Part shown: piece after piece, positions 42,353-54,039 of the stretch
How positions within the stretch are numbered: the first letter of the stretch is position 1
How the letters are laid out: each line of letters begins with the position of its first letter
From: Prosopocoilus inquinatus
Lineage: Eukaryota > Arthropoda > Insecta > Coleoptera > Lucanidae
NCBI GenBank assembly: GCA_036172665.1
Contig: CM069872.1
Span: forward strand, 39,790,101-39,854,100
Length of the DNA stretch: 64,000 bases
Direction of reading: 5' to 3'
Program-made: the position numbers and the translations under genes
The notes under the pieces: generated by a model
Database searches by the model: none
Told to the model about the DNA's origin: nothing
What the model saw: the letters and a program-made list of their open reading frames with translations, nothing else

Positions 42353-44560
42353 TTAAAAATAATTATTTAAAACAACTGATTCTTTATCAATTATTTACAT
42401 TATTTGATTGATGTACCATACATTTATGTGAGTATAATAAAAATACAATGGTATAAATAAATGTGGCATTGCATCTTGTAGGAGATCGAGTTCTGGTTTA
42501 ATGGATTCTTACGTAACTGCTCGTAATACTTTTTAAAACGAATCGGATGCGTCTGGTAATTGCGCAAGGTGAGAGAACGTTTTTTCCGGCGCGACCCAAA
42601 AATCCATAAAAGGAGCACCGATTCGACCGCCTGGCAAGTTCGGCCGCGATAATTTAAGCAGGAGCGCTCGCCATTACGCAACTATTCGCCTATTGAAGAC
42701 TATCCTCGCAGATAGCAGCCGGCAAAAAAAGAGCTGTAGATCGCCTTCGTAACCGTGGTTACGGTAGATTGAACAGGAAGTCTCGATTTGATGCGGCGAT
42801 ATCAGTGTCACCGTGCACGCACTTGATCGCCATGCGATGGTAACTTATTCCGTTTTTACCAGGAACTCTTGTCAGCTTAACCTACTATGACTTCAAAGCA
42901 ATTATAAAAACCGCTTTGTTGCACGGCCTTGTCAGCTTCTTCTACTGTGTATTTTTTTTTAACTTGACCCCAGAAAATAATCTTTAAAGAGCTTCGTTTT
43001 GGATTCGATTTTATTTAATCAGCATGAACTATTTTAATGTTTTTATTTCTATGCTTGAGAAAACGTTACTTAATATCATGAAAATGTAGGTTAACTACAT
43101 ACTACTAGTAGTACGCAATTATCGCGAAACGTCACTTTAACTTACGTGACATTGTTTGACCATCGTCATCCATAAAACTTAGGAAGATTTTCCTCTAGCT
43201 CTGTCACTTTATTAAAATACACAATCGTTTATACACAAAATACACTAACATTACTCTACAACACTTATCTTTTAATATGGTTATATTTCACCTTATTCGC
43301 TTGAGCTGCTCGTACGTATCGCTTCCTAAAATACTTCGTACGCTCCAAAAATGTATGGAACTCCTCGCGTCCTCTCTGGAATACTTCATACGGATGGCAT
43401 GCCTTCTAGAAAACACTGCATTCCACAATAGATGATTGCTTTGGACATCGGTCACAAACACAAGTATCAAATTCCGAAAATCTTTTCATACATATTTGTT
43501 GCTTATGTTGGTATGTTAAAACATCTTTAATTTTTTTTTAATTTCTTTGAAAAATACGTGAGCCACAGAATAGCTGAAAAATAATGTCTTCTTTAAATTG
43601 CACCAAACTTTATACTGAAAAAAGAGTGCCTAAGTACATTATGCCTGATATGTGAAATCTATGCTCCAGTGTACTGTTCAGCAGGAAAATAAAAATTATT
43701 AATTTTAATCTATTAATGACAGTTTCGTAAAACTCTCGCAATATCGCTCTGTATAATATGCTACATTAATACACTACGAGACTAAGTTTCAAGCTTATAC
43801 CATCAGATTTTGCGACTTTCTGCGACCTTATAAGACATTTAATTGTTTATGAATATAGGGTGTTCCATCTGAGACGACTTTTTCATATTTCTTTAGTTAG
43901 TCATTTTACAAAAAATGGTTTCAAACAAGAGTTTCATTATCTCGTATAGGGTATATTTTAAAATTAGTTTGCTGTATACAGAATTTTCCGTTTAGTCTGG
44001 ACGTTATTTTAAATAGAAGACCCTATAAGTTTTTACATTTTCGAATTCCGTGCTCAATTTTAATGTGACTCTATGTACCACACATAGGGCCTAATGAAAA
44101 CCGTTTACGCGTTATTCAACTTTGTAAAGTATTATCACTGTTGCAGTACTTTAAACAAATGCAAATAACTTCCAAACAAATGACGCTAGGGACTTGTTTT
44201 TTTTTTTGCAACAGGCTCATCTTGAAATGCTTTTTCACTTACACCATTAAGAAAAATGTCAAGTGACAAGGTCTTACAAATAATTTAAAGTATATCTATT
44301 TTCATTAAAATGTTTATTTATTGTATGTAACTAAAGTACATCGAAAATATCAAGAGAAATTTTTTGACGATATAAACCTCTGTTTTCTGAATTCTGAAGT
44401 ATAATTTTTCAAACAGGTTATATTTTACACTAGAAATATATGTCACGTTGACATCAAAAGTCACGATAACACGAACAAAGTAAACTAGAAAAAAAATTAC
44501 TGTAATCGATTTTTTTGAAATTAACTGTACCTTTCTAACAGAAAAGTACAGTTCATTTAG
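42353..44560. other. No gene recognised
   Basis: 42480-42860 is GC-richer, with an 85-codon minus frame of no known domain. 43857 begins TAGGGTGTTCC, a left end of the CAGGGTG group without a visible partner. The rest is AT-rich. Confidence 0.3.
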
Positions 44561-44561
44561 T

Positions 44562-45620
44562 ACAGACCTTAGCATGGTAGGGGAACATGACGGGGTATAT
44601 CCTCTGGGTCTAGGACAATTCGCCATCGCCGATTTGTCGGCGCCAATTCACCGTCGCCGATTCGTCGTAGGTACAATTCACCGCCGGAAAACTCGCCGTC
44701 GGTAAATTCGCCGTCAGCGATTAAAGTTTTAAGTCCAGGTACATATCCAAATCATAATATACCGATAATTATATGTAAATAAAATAAGAAGTTAACATAA
44801 TTAATGGAAAATAAAATAATTTGTTATTAATTAAATGTGATACATAGATAAAGAAACAGATAAAAAAATTTGATCTTCCAGGAAGTATTTCTTATTCTTC
44901 AGGGTGTTCGTAAAATTCCTCCAATTCATCTTTTTTATATTTTCAGATTCTGCTCAAAATCATATTGATTTTCATATCAATCAAAATCACTACACATCAA
45001 AAGTCGACTGCTTTCAAAATATTGATTCATGAAAGCTCGTCATTTAAAATTATAAATTGAAAAAGGGGTTCCATTAAAAAAAATATAGAATTATGATTAT
45101 GTGTACGTACAGCACCTATTTGTTTGTAATTTTCTGTCTTACGGTGGTCGCACTGTATTTAGGATTTTATTTTAACTTGAAATAGAAAACAATAGTAAAG
45201 TTCATTTTAATTTACTTGAAACGTACTGAAACTATAGTTATTTTCTTCAATTCGTAAGGATAACTTGGATATTATTTAAATGGTCAGAAAGTGTTTTAAG
45301 GCTTATCAAGCTAAATAAAGCAGTAACATGGGACGGCGAATTGGGCGAACGGTAAATTGGATTGACGACGAATTGGCGACGGTGAATCGGCGACGGCGAG
45401 TTGTCGACGGCGAATCGTCCCATCCCCATATCCCCTTTCTTCGCGATATTAGCTGCGCGCTTATCTCAGCAACCAATCACACTGGGACCTTTTTTGTAAC
45501 TTTTATGTGATCACACTTGTTTGTTAATGGATTCATTGTTACCGTCGATGGGTGGGGAATACTACAAGCTGGCTCTTCTCGTATTTTATGCCCAGGTTTG
45601 ATTTAGTAGGTCATGATAAA
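44562..45620 (+). repeat. Older repeat interrupted by a Mutator-like element
   Basis: The flanks 44565-44605 and 45428-45620 together match the uninterrupted copy at about 60780-60985: GGTAGGGGAA.ATG, TTGCGCGCTTAATC-like, GTGATCACACTTGTTTGTTAATGG and ATGCCCA.GTTTG. Confidence 0.7.
44606..45427. mobile_element. Mutator-like (MULE-type) non-autonomous element
   Basis: Ends GGGTCTAGGACAATTCGCC and, inward from the right, GGGGATGGGACGATTCGCC. The 9-bp target duplication is ATATCCTCT/ATATCCCCT (44597-44605, 45428-45436; one mismatch). Both termini are built of repeated CGCCGTCGCCGATT-like words for about 100 bp. GGG-starting termini with 9-bp duplications are typical of MULEs. The 822-bp element has no transposase. 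Confidence 0.7.
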
Positions 45621-45624
45621 AAAT

Positions 45625-46090
45625 AGAGAAACGTCAAAATTTCTATTATGTCTTTCAGTTTGTCGATGGTTTGAATCTTTTCAAGATTCAAGTTCAAGAT
45701 TCGCTGTCCTCTGTGTTCTGTTAATTTTTCATATTAATTATTCCACATTCTCATTTTTTCCGTTCTTATTGATCTGATAAGATTCATTGATTATGTTCGT
45801 ACGCTTACAGTGTTTGTAAACGGAAATTTTAATTTCCATTAAAATTCGTTTGTTTATCTTTAAATATTCGAACTGTGCTTACATTATTTCACGTTGCTCC
45901 TTTTCTTGTATAGGAAGGTAGACTCTTGTTGCTGTGTATTCCTTTAATATTGTTTGAATTTTTTCTTTTTGTTCTGTTATTTTTCTTGTTAGCTTATGCT
46001 TCTTTGATACCATTTTGTATTTTTTTGTGTGTCATTATAATTGCATTACATTTTGTAAGAGGAACACATGTTATTGCTGAATTAAATAAA
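45625..46090. other. No gene recognised
   Basis: T-rich; the hydrophobic 62-codon frame at 45926-46114 is explained by TTT/CTT-rich sequence. Confidence 0.4.
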
Positions 46091-46242
46091 TTAATACAAG
46101 GAAGCAAACACTAAGAGGAAGACAGAAAATCTCTGCGTTTTGCAAAGGATTCTTGCTGCGAAACCGAGAGAGGCCCAGTTTCAAATCTCGAAAGTGACAC
46201 AACTTTTATGTCTTCCTGTTAGTGTTTCCTTCCTTGTATTAA
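46091..46242. mobile_element. Hairpin-ended SINE/MITE with B-box-like core
   Basis: 34-bp inverted ends (46091-46124 against 46209-46242, two mismatches) around TTAATACAAGGAAG. The interior has CCCAGTTTCAAATCTCG, similar to a Pol III B box. A related sequence lies at about 50690-50780 (AAAGGATCTGGCATGC, GGTCTCGAGTTCGAACGTCG, CCGTTAGTGTTCCC). Confidence 0.5.
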
Positions 46243-47320
46243 TTTATTTTATTAGAATAAATTATATCCAAATAACCTAATCATGATGAGTGGGAAAATA
46301 TGGAACGTACTTTCTGAAAATTGTCCATCTACGCGTTGTTATATCGGGTAGTCAATTTGAAAGGGTTGACACTGTAATTTTTTTTATTTTTGATGATAGA
46401 AATTCGGTTAAATTAGGAAAGATTTTCTAATTTCAATGTTGATCGTAAATTTGTAAATAATTGCACTGCTAGTTAAAACATTGTACGATCTTATTTTTTA
46501 ATTTTTTAGCAGTATAATAATTTTGTGTTTCATTCGGTAGAGATTTGTTTTTCTTTTTACAACGATGACAACATTTCTTAAATTACTTACAACGTAACTA
46601 GATAATAACAGAAAAATATTCTCAAATTTGTACGCCACGCCATGTTCATAATGAAACATTATTTCTATCTTCACTGCAGATTCACAGAATCCTAATTCTG
46701 AGGAATGAATTCCGTGAAAGTCTTAGAAATGGCAAAAAAGTATCAACCTTTTTATTTCGCTAGGACTAATCATTTTGTAGTAAAAAAGTGTGAGACCTAT
46801 TGTGGGACATGCTGTATATTACTGCATTAACATTTATATGTTACAAATTTTAGATAAATTTGCTCTAATGTACGATTTTAAAAATTATTTTAGTTTTATT
46901 TTTACTTTCATAATCCTTCTCTGATAACGCAGAACTTAACGTAACATAACACGAGAAGTCTTTTGTTATTTTGGTTATGAACCGATGAATGAATCGTAAA
47001 TTAATTTTCACCGTCCGTTATAAATGGTATTGGTATTATCTATACAAATTTTCATAAAAATCTGTACACAGATGTAGCTATAGTACCAGTAACTCCCATT
47101 ACATTGTTCCAATGTGCGCCGCTTGCACGTCTGAGCGCGACACATCAGCACTCTGCACCCCAGCCCGCGGCTTATAACATTACGATGAAGTTTTAAACGA
47201 AATTTAACTTAATTAATGATGCGGTTCTAGACGGCCTTCTAATATTTATAGTACAAACTCAAAATGTCTACCCTAAAAGTGTCTCCTACTTTACATGCTC
47301 AAAGTATCTATCCTAAAATT
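46243..47320. other. No gene recognised
   Basis: AT-rich; a GC-richer patch at 47100-47180 has no frame of note. Confidence 0.35.
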
Positions 47321-47798
47321 GCGTCCAGACTTAAGCAGTTTAGCCCGAACGAACCGAACGCGCATAGCAAAATTCGCTAAGTATCAGCTTGTCTCCGAGC
47401 CAAATGTTTTCTGAAGCTTGTAGGTAAGTCGGCTTTGCTCAAAAGGAATTATAGTTCGCAGAATTCTTCAGTGGCCGGGGATATAACAATTCAATGCATT
47501 GGAAACGTCAAATGGAAAGCATAACGAATCTACCGATCGCAATAAGCTTTTGCTCACAAAAGTAACACAAATTGTAGTCAGAATGAAGACAGAAACAAAT
47601 TGTAGTAAATATTACTCTAAGAATAGTGTTTTGCCCGACAATTTTCGAACATTTTCTACAGTTTGTTTCCGTCTTCATTCTGACGACAGTTTGTATTACT
47701 TTTTAGTATTCATTTTTCTCTGTGTATTCTGTTCTGTTTGTTCGCTCGTTCTTGGCGTGTTCTGTTCGTTCAGGCTAAAATGTTCAAGTCTGGACCCA
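47321..47798. mobile_element. MITE with nested hairpin
   Basis: Outer ends GCGTCCAGACTTAAGCAGTT TAGCCCGAACGAAC and, inward from the right, GGGTCCAGACTTGAACATTT TAGCCTGAACGAAC. An inner hairpin (47557-47606 against 47655-47704), built on GTCAGAATGAAGACAGAAAC, has about 46 paired bases. Confidence 0.65.
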
Positions 47799-47881
47799 CT
47801 TTAAGTTTCAAGGCACAAGTTGTCCGATGAAGTCTTCCACATTCTGTGAGTATTCTTTTTTTATACAGATGTTGAAACTAT

Positions 47882-48208
47882 TTAAATATGGCAATAACAA
47901 ATTTTATTGATCGGCATATAATAGAAGACCTGGGGGTCAAAGCACCAAACCCTTTGGTTAAGAAATGTAATAAATAAAAATAACCAGATTAATACGTGCT
48001 CATAACCTTTCCGAAACTTACTTTTTAATTTAGATGTTACAACAGTTAACAATAAATACTTAATATTAGGTATTATCAGTGGATTATTATCTTCAATGGC
48101 CCTCGCTTTTTTTCTGATTTGCCCCATCGTCTTCTGGACAACAGCAGGATCAATTCCCTGAAAATCTTTATATGCTTGCCTGTACGTCCTTGGCTTTGAC
48201 TTTCTCAT
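47882..48208 (-). CDS. Unassigned 108-codon open frame
   Basis: Starts MRKSKPRTYRQAYKDFQGID. The first about 50 residues are charged and helix-like (VVQKTMGQIRKKARAIEDNN), the rest is AT-driven hydrophobic sequence. The change of character suggests that only the first part was ever coding, perhaps an exon or element fragment. No family was recognised. Confidence 0.2.
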   Translation of the reverse strand: MRKSKPRTYRQAYKDFQGIDPAVVQKTMGQIRKKARAIEDNNPLIIPNIKYLLLTVVTSKLKSKFRKGYEHVLIWLFLFITFLNQRVWCFDPQVFYYMPINKICYCHI

Positions 48209-48539
48209 TTGACAATTCTCCTTTTTCTTCTTTTACATATTGCTGATAGGTTCAACAGTTATTTTACAGCTTCTTCCGTCTTCTCAGTCATGTTGACCTT
48301 TCCTTTTCTCTTGTAAATGGACATTAAAAACAGCTGAATTGAATCTTTGAGGGACATGACTTTCAACCAGAACAAATTGTTTTATTTTGCCCAAGGTTTT
48401 CAACGTTTATTATTTATTTTTTCTAAAATTACCATTACCTCGTTGAGCAACTGATTCCGAATGGTTTTGAACTGATGAGAAACTATGAGTGAAAGAAACC
48501 TATCATATACGATGTAATAAGGATCTTTAGGAGCATATT

Positions 48540-50370
48540 CTGTATCGAAAGCGTTAAATTAAGTTAAACGATATTTATACTATAAAAGACGTACGGATTG
48601 ATTTTAATGAGCTGTAAATAATTATACTCAATTTTTTTAAAGACAAATTTAGAAAGCTTTCTCATGTGATTGTTAGCGATGAAATATTTAAATTTTGATG
48701 AAAATAGTTTTCTCTTTTGGTTAAAAGATGGCGCTCTAGATGATTCCTGCAGCAGCTTTTATTTGTAGAAAAATTGAAAATAAATGACCAACAAATGGCG
48801 GTCTAAGTAACTCGATATGGCTCATTTAGTTTTAACTTTCAATTTTTTTTTAATAGTTGTAAAGGCAGAACGTGACTTCTGACTGCAAACGACAAAGCTA
48901 AGCTTAGCAAGCTGTCGAAAGTTAAGCGAAGATAGTTATGTAAAAGATGTAGGAATTGATTAAATGACCTGTAATTAATTATAATTCATGATATTTTAAA
49001 GACAAAGTTTTTTTGATGTGATTAGTAGCGATGAAATATTGTTTAACTTTTGATGAAAATAGTTTTCTCTTCTGGTTAAAATATGGCGCTCTAGATGATT
49101 CCCGTAGCAACTTTTATTTGTAGAAAGAATGAAAATAAATGAGCAAGAGATGGTCCTCTAAGTAACTTGCTAATAGACACCCTCTAGTTAGAGTCCGGCA
49201 GAAAGTCGTGCATTTTTATTAGTTTCGCCATACTTCAGCAAAAATGTATTTCAGTCAATCATAAGAAGGAATAGAAGTGCAGTTTGGCGCCAATATTTGA
49301 ATGTGATTTTGAAAATAAGCAAACAAGGTAAGGGATAATATTGTCAAGTTGACACTGACGGGACTTTTTTGCTGAAATTTGACTTTTTAATAAAAAAAAA
49401 GTAAGCAAGGTTAGGTAATATGATGAAAGATGGGTGATTTTGCCAGACTCTAAGTAGAGGGTCTCTACTCGCTAAGACTCATTTAGTTTTAACCATTTTT
49501 TTTTAATATGTAGTGGATTAACCATGATATTAGTGACTGTAAATAATTAAATTGAAATCTTGAGATGCCTTAAGTCACTAAAAACGCTGTCAACTTAAAG
49601 TATGTTTCGATCAAAAGACCATTTTCATATCTACAAGAAAGAAATTAAAGCTTTAAATAGTAGACCAATAACAAAACAAAGACAAACCTTGGTAAAAGTC
49701 TATTAAACGAGTTATAGGTCGAATAAAATATTCGACCTAAAACCTTGGTAAAAGAATATTTGCTATTATGAAATTAGAACAAACTAACTTCCGTTATTTT
49801 GTCAACAGATGGCGTTCTATATGATCACATCACATCACAACCTGTTTTTAGATTTTTAATTTAATTTTGAAATTAAAGTCATTGTCTGAGTTGGAAGGTA
49901 GAAGTTGACTTCTGTGTTGATATTAAAAAAAATAATTTGATGTTAAATTGAATACAACGTTCTTTTGTTTGAAATTAAAATCAAGAAGTTTCATTTTTGG
50001 TCCAGAGATGATGCTCTGAGTAATCCAATCACGCCTTGATTTTAGATTTTCAATTTAATTTTGAATTTAAAATTATAGCGAAGCTAGAGAAGGCAAAGTT
50101 TTGAACATGAGCGGAACGTTGAAGCGCTGCTATAGGAAAATCGATTGAAATTGTTTTCCCTTTTGGTCAAAAGATGACGGTTCGAAATACACCTGCCACG
50201 CCTTAGGCTTATTTTGAAATTCGCATCATTGCTAAGTTAGAAAAGGCAGAGATTTTGTTGTAAATTCAGCCTGAAGATGAAATCAAAAAAGGAGTAGGAA
50301 ATTTAATGTACTTTTTAACTTTTGGATGACAGATGGTGCTTTAAATGAATTTTATGGGCGTAAAATTTAT
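48540..50370 (+). repeat. Degenerate tandem array with AGATGGCGCTCT motif
   Basis: Two well-preserved neighbours (48590-48800 and 48940-49150) share TTTTGATGAAAATAGTTTTC TCTT.TGGTTAAAA.ATGGCGCTCTAGATGATTCC. Further decayed occurrences of GGT.AANAGATGGCGCTCT are near 48790, 49146, 49801, 50001, 50164 and 50322. The spacing is irregular (about 150-350 bp). The family is unidentified. Confidence 0.65.
49174..49466. mobile_element. MITE inside the tandem array
   Basis: Terminal repeats ACACCCTCTAGTTAGAGTCC GGCA and, inward from the right, AGACCCTCTACTTAGAGTCT GGCA. The probable target duplication is ACTYGCTAA (49165-49173, 49467-49475). The flanks join to restore the array sequence AGTAACTCGCTAAGACTCATTTAG-like seen at 48805. 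Confidence 0.7.
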
Positions 50371-50929
50371 ATTGCGATGCAAAAATTACAAGAATGTGTT
50401 TGTAACTTAAATTTCTTTGTCCAAATCGTAGGATTTTGCTTTTAACTCGCACTCATTGTACTATACCCTGTATGGGAGTTATAAAAAATTCTGTTTTCTT
50501 ATGAAGTTGTTGAAAAACCGTGCATAGATTGCCTTGTTCTTTTTTTTGATTTGTGGAGATGCCTAACGGGGTCTTAAGTCAAAGACTTTGGAATTTAGAT
50601 ATTTATTTTATTTATTTATTATTTATTTTTTTTCTAAGGTCTCAATGTTTAAAAAAGGTTAGGAATTTTTCCTGTATACTTAATAGTAAAGGATCTGGCA
50701 TGCAACCAAATGGTCTCGAGTTCGAACGTCGATAGGGAATGAATTTTTCTGTCAGTATTCCGTTAGTGTTCCCACTTTAATTGAATCGGCTATAGACGAA
50801 TATTCAACTATGAAAAAAATAAACTCGCAGTGTTAAAAAATGAGAGGCAAGTTTTGTCTTTATTTGCCGAGTTGCGATATGAATTCAAAAAGAATCCGTT
50901 TGGAGAGATTGCAATCGCCTAAGACTGAT
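50371..50929. other. No gene; SINE-like fragment at 50650-50790
   Basis: Contains the relative of the 46091-46242 element, with GGTCTCGAGTTCGAACGTCG resembling a tRNA B box. Confidence 0.35.
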
Positions 50930-51260
50930 CCAATTCCGTTCCGGCGTTAATTTTATTCGCTCTTAAATTACCTGACGTTTTGATTTACCGGCGCAATTTA
51001 ATCCCATCAAGATAGTGCCTCGGACATAACGCGCATTAATTTACGATATTCCCGCCAATAAATAACGCCTAGCGCGAAATCATTAAACCGCGTGTTACAG
51101 ATTGAACACAATAATTTATCTGACCGGCTCGAACACGACGTCGTCCTCTAAATTATTTAATAATTGTTAAACACGCGTTGCGGTAATTGAATCAAGATTT
51201 ATGAACCGGGCGAAGAAGGTGTTCTCAATGACGGAAACATTCACAAATTACGTAAGGTTT
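50930..51260. promoter_or_regulatory. Candidate conserved non-coding stretch
   Basis: CpG-containing sequence with many TTAATT/ATTAAA cores (ACGCGCATTAATTTACG, CAATAAATAACGCC, GAAATCATTAAACCGCG). This composition is typical of conserved enhancers and unlike the surrounding AT-rich DNA. No frame. Confidence 0.3.
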
Positions 51261-51756
51261 AAATATTCGATCTTCTCTTAATCCTGCATCTCATGTGATT
51301 TATGACCAAAGCTAGTGACATTCCGGACATATCATGGGCATGGACGTCCCATAACAATGGAAATTTTGCAAAATTTATAGTATTTTTCGTTGTACATAGC
51401 CTATTTATTGTTATTTCTGTATATGTTTCACAGCACTATTGGCCGACTCATCAATACGATCTACAGTAAATCAAAACATGTTTACGAACCAGAAATTATA
51501 GTCGATTAAAATAAACATCGCCTTATCTAAACGTAAAGGGAGATAAAACAAGCACTTTAAAATAATTTGGAATGCAAATTACATTGTAAATACGTTAGGG
51601 AAGCAAGCAACAATTAACAAGCCGTATTGTCGAACATGGTTTAAACAGTGAAAACAAATAGCGCGTATCTAGTTTCTTTTTTCGATTTAAAAGAACACTG
51701 AATGTATCAAAAGGGAAAATATCTGTAAGCTACTGTAAGCAGTAGGCCAACACCGG

Positions 51757-51901
51757 GGTCTATTCGATATTAAAACCGTTAACATTTAAAGGGGTGTTAA
51801 ATTTTGTTGCCACGTTAACAACCAATCACGGAACTGTATTTTAAATTTTAACGGATCTCTAAATTTTAACAGCCCGTTAATAAGTTCAAAATCCGCCCCT
51901 A
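51757..51901. mobile_element. MITE with GGGGTCTATTC-type ends
   Basis: GGGGTCTATTCGATATTAAA ACCGTTAACATTTAA mirrors TTAACAGCCCGTTAATAAGT TCAAAATCCGCCCC. The interior TTGCCACGTTAACAACCAATC resembles the hairpin of the MITE at 8503-8667. Confidence 0.5.
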
Positions 51902-52679
51902 TATCTGTTAATTAATCTGTATAACAATAAAAAGGAAAAATGAGTGTAATATTTATTTTCTTGAAAATTGCTAATGTGATTAATGTTATTAGGATTTATA
52001 ATAATATTGTTACGAATTTGGGGGTTCACAACTCGCAGTCGTTAATATTAGAACATTTTAATTACAAACTGTCGCTTTACATAATTAAAAACACAATAGT
52101 AATGACAAGCAACACTTGTCTATTAAATAACACTTCTACAGAATGTACTTTCTACTGTTCGAGGTGTGAACACTTCGCTTGCTAAATTATAACTGCTACA
52201 CTTGCGGGCCGGTACTGCTTTTATAGTAGATCCCTGTATTCTGGAAGTTACTAGAATCATTGTGAACCAACGAGAAATTGCGATAACATTTTCTGACGTA
52301 AGATTAGTTAACTCGTACTAAAAACAGATCGTGATTTGCGCGTCACTGCTGTAACAATACGTTAACCAATCTGTTAAATTTATTATTACAATTGTCGAAA
52401 CCAAAACTATGGTTGTGGTTAATTGAATATTGTACTAAAGCACTATGTTTAGGGTTTCCTTTATTAATATGATAGTTGTGTTGATAAAATCTGGTTTTTA
52501 AGTGTTGCGAAGTTCTCGAGCTTTATGTAGAAAATTGCGAGTTCATTGTGTTTTAATTTATTCTTGTTTCAGTGAAATCTTTATATGTATAATTTCTTAT
52601 AGAATAATGTTGCTCTATTTGATTTGTGGACTTTAATTGTTTCAAGGTGTTTTCATTTAGACCTATATATGTTTTGTTC
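51902..52679. other. No gene recognised
   Basis: AT-rich; an 81-codon frame at 51940-52185 is composition-driven. Confidence 0.4.
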
Positions 52680-53250
52680 GTTCCTTCTTATCTGGATAGC
52701 TTCGGGCGGTTTTAGGCGGTTCTGGGCTGATCTAGCCATTCAGGGCTAATTCTGGTAGTCCAAGGCAGTTCTGAGCCTACAGGTTAGTCTCCGGACAGTT
52801 CTAACCATTGTGATGGATTAGGTTACATCCAGGCCTATATCCTGCTCAACCTATCTTGATTGTTCCAAGGGGTCGGTTGTCCATTTTACAACTTCTTATT
52901 TCAAGTGTTCTTCATCCTCCTTTTCTTATCATCGTGTTTTCGTTTAGACCTCTATGTCTTGTTAGTTCCATCCCATCAGGACAGTTTCGGGAAGATTCTG
53001 GGTGGTTCTGGGCCGATCGGAGCAGTTTTGGGCCGTTCCAGGCCGTTCTGGGCCGTTCCGAGCACACAGGACCGATTTGGTCCACTCTTGGCGTCTATGG
53101 TGAATAGGGCAGTTCCAGACATTTCTGGGTCGATGGGTAGGTTCTGGACTATTCTGGAGTTGGGTTTCGTATAATCCGTGTCCTAATCAGCCTAACCTGT
53201 CCGGGCAGTTCTGGGCGGTGTCGGACGGCTCCGAGCGGATGCGGGTTATT
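52680..53250. repeat. 10-bp minisatellite, GGGCNGTTCT type
   Basis: Runs such as TTCTGGGCCGTTCCAGGCCG repeat with a period of about ten bases at 52690-52800 and 52975-53240. A third patch lies at 55220-55330. All three patches border the R1-like relics, so the repeat may belong to their non-coding ends. Confidence 0.7.
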
Positions 53251-54039
53251 TCCGACGGGACTGAACCGGGCGGTTCTCTTTTTTTTATTGTGGTTCGGGG
53301 AAATCTTCAAAAGACGCCCTCGGTCGGATCTCCACCGAGGTGTGCTGGATTCGCCTGGGAAGATAACCCAGACACCTACCAGCCAAACCCATTTTCCTCA
53401 TTTGCTTCTACGTTTCACTTAGTAACCACATAATGTAAAACATTTCAGTGGAGCCCTGTCCTTACAGTTTTTACTTTCATTAATTTTCATTCCGGGGCTT
53501 TCATTTCCTGCGTAATCTTTATTTCTCTGTAGAGCTAATTGATTTCTCCTTTGTTACAGGCTTTCTGTAACTTGTAACTTATTTTCGGCCTCTTTCTATC
53601 CTTCGCATTTCTCTTTTCTTTTTTGGGTCGAGAGAATTGGACTTCCTGTTTGTGACTTCATTTCGGTCTTCAACCATGTAACTTTTATTTTCTTTCGTGG
53701 ACTATTGTCTGTTTGCGTATTTTTTACTTCTCTGACTTTGTCTTTTCTTCTCTTTTCTTTTTGGGGGGAGAAGGAGGGATCCCGGTTTTCCGGGATATAA
53801 CTTGAGGCCTTTCTTTTGTGATCTTTATAGACTTGCTCGTGTCTTCTTCTTCTATAGAGAGAAGCCTCGTTGTTCCAAGGGCTTATCTATATCTAGTTTA
53901 TTTTCATCTTCGCTCTTCTTTGATCCAAACATGACTTTCCTTCTCCAGCTGTCTCGAATATAATTATATTAAATATTTCTTTAGTTTCTAATATTTTTTT
54001 AGTTTCTAGCCTCCTCTTCTCTTTCATCTTTTTCTTTGG
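53251..54039 (-). repeat. 3' non-coding part of an R1-like element
   Basis: On the minus strand GTGTCTGGGTTATCTTCCCA and CACCTCGGTGGAGATCCGAC CGAGG resemble 3' regions of R1-like elements. The sequence is strongly purine-rich on the minus strand through 53450-54040, matching the strand bias of the adjoining ORF2. Confidence 0.45.

Noticed and set aside
52856..53433. Frames of 71-104 codons in the 10-bp repeat region
   Set aside because: The repetitive Gly/Arg/Phe-rich reading is a by-product of the minisatellite.
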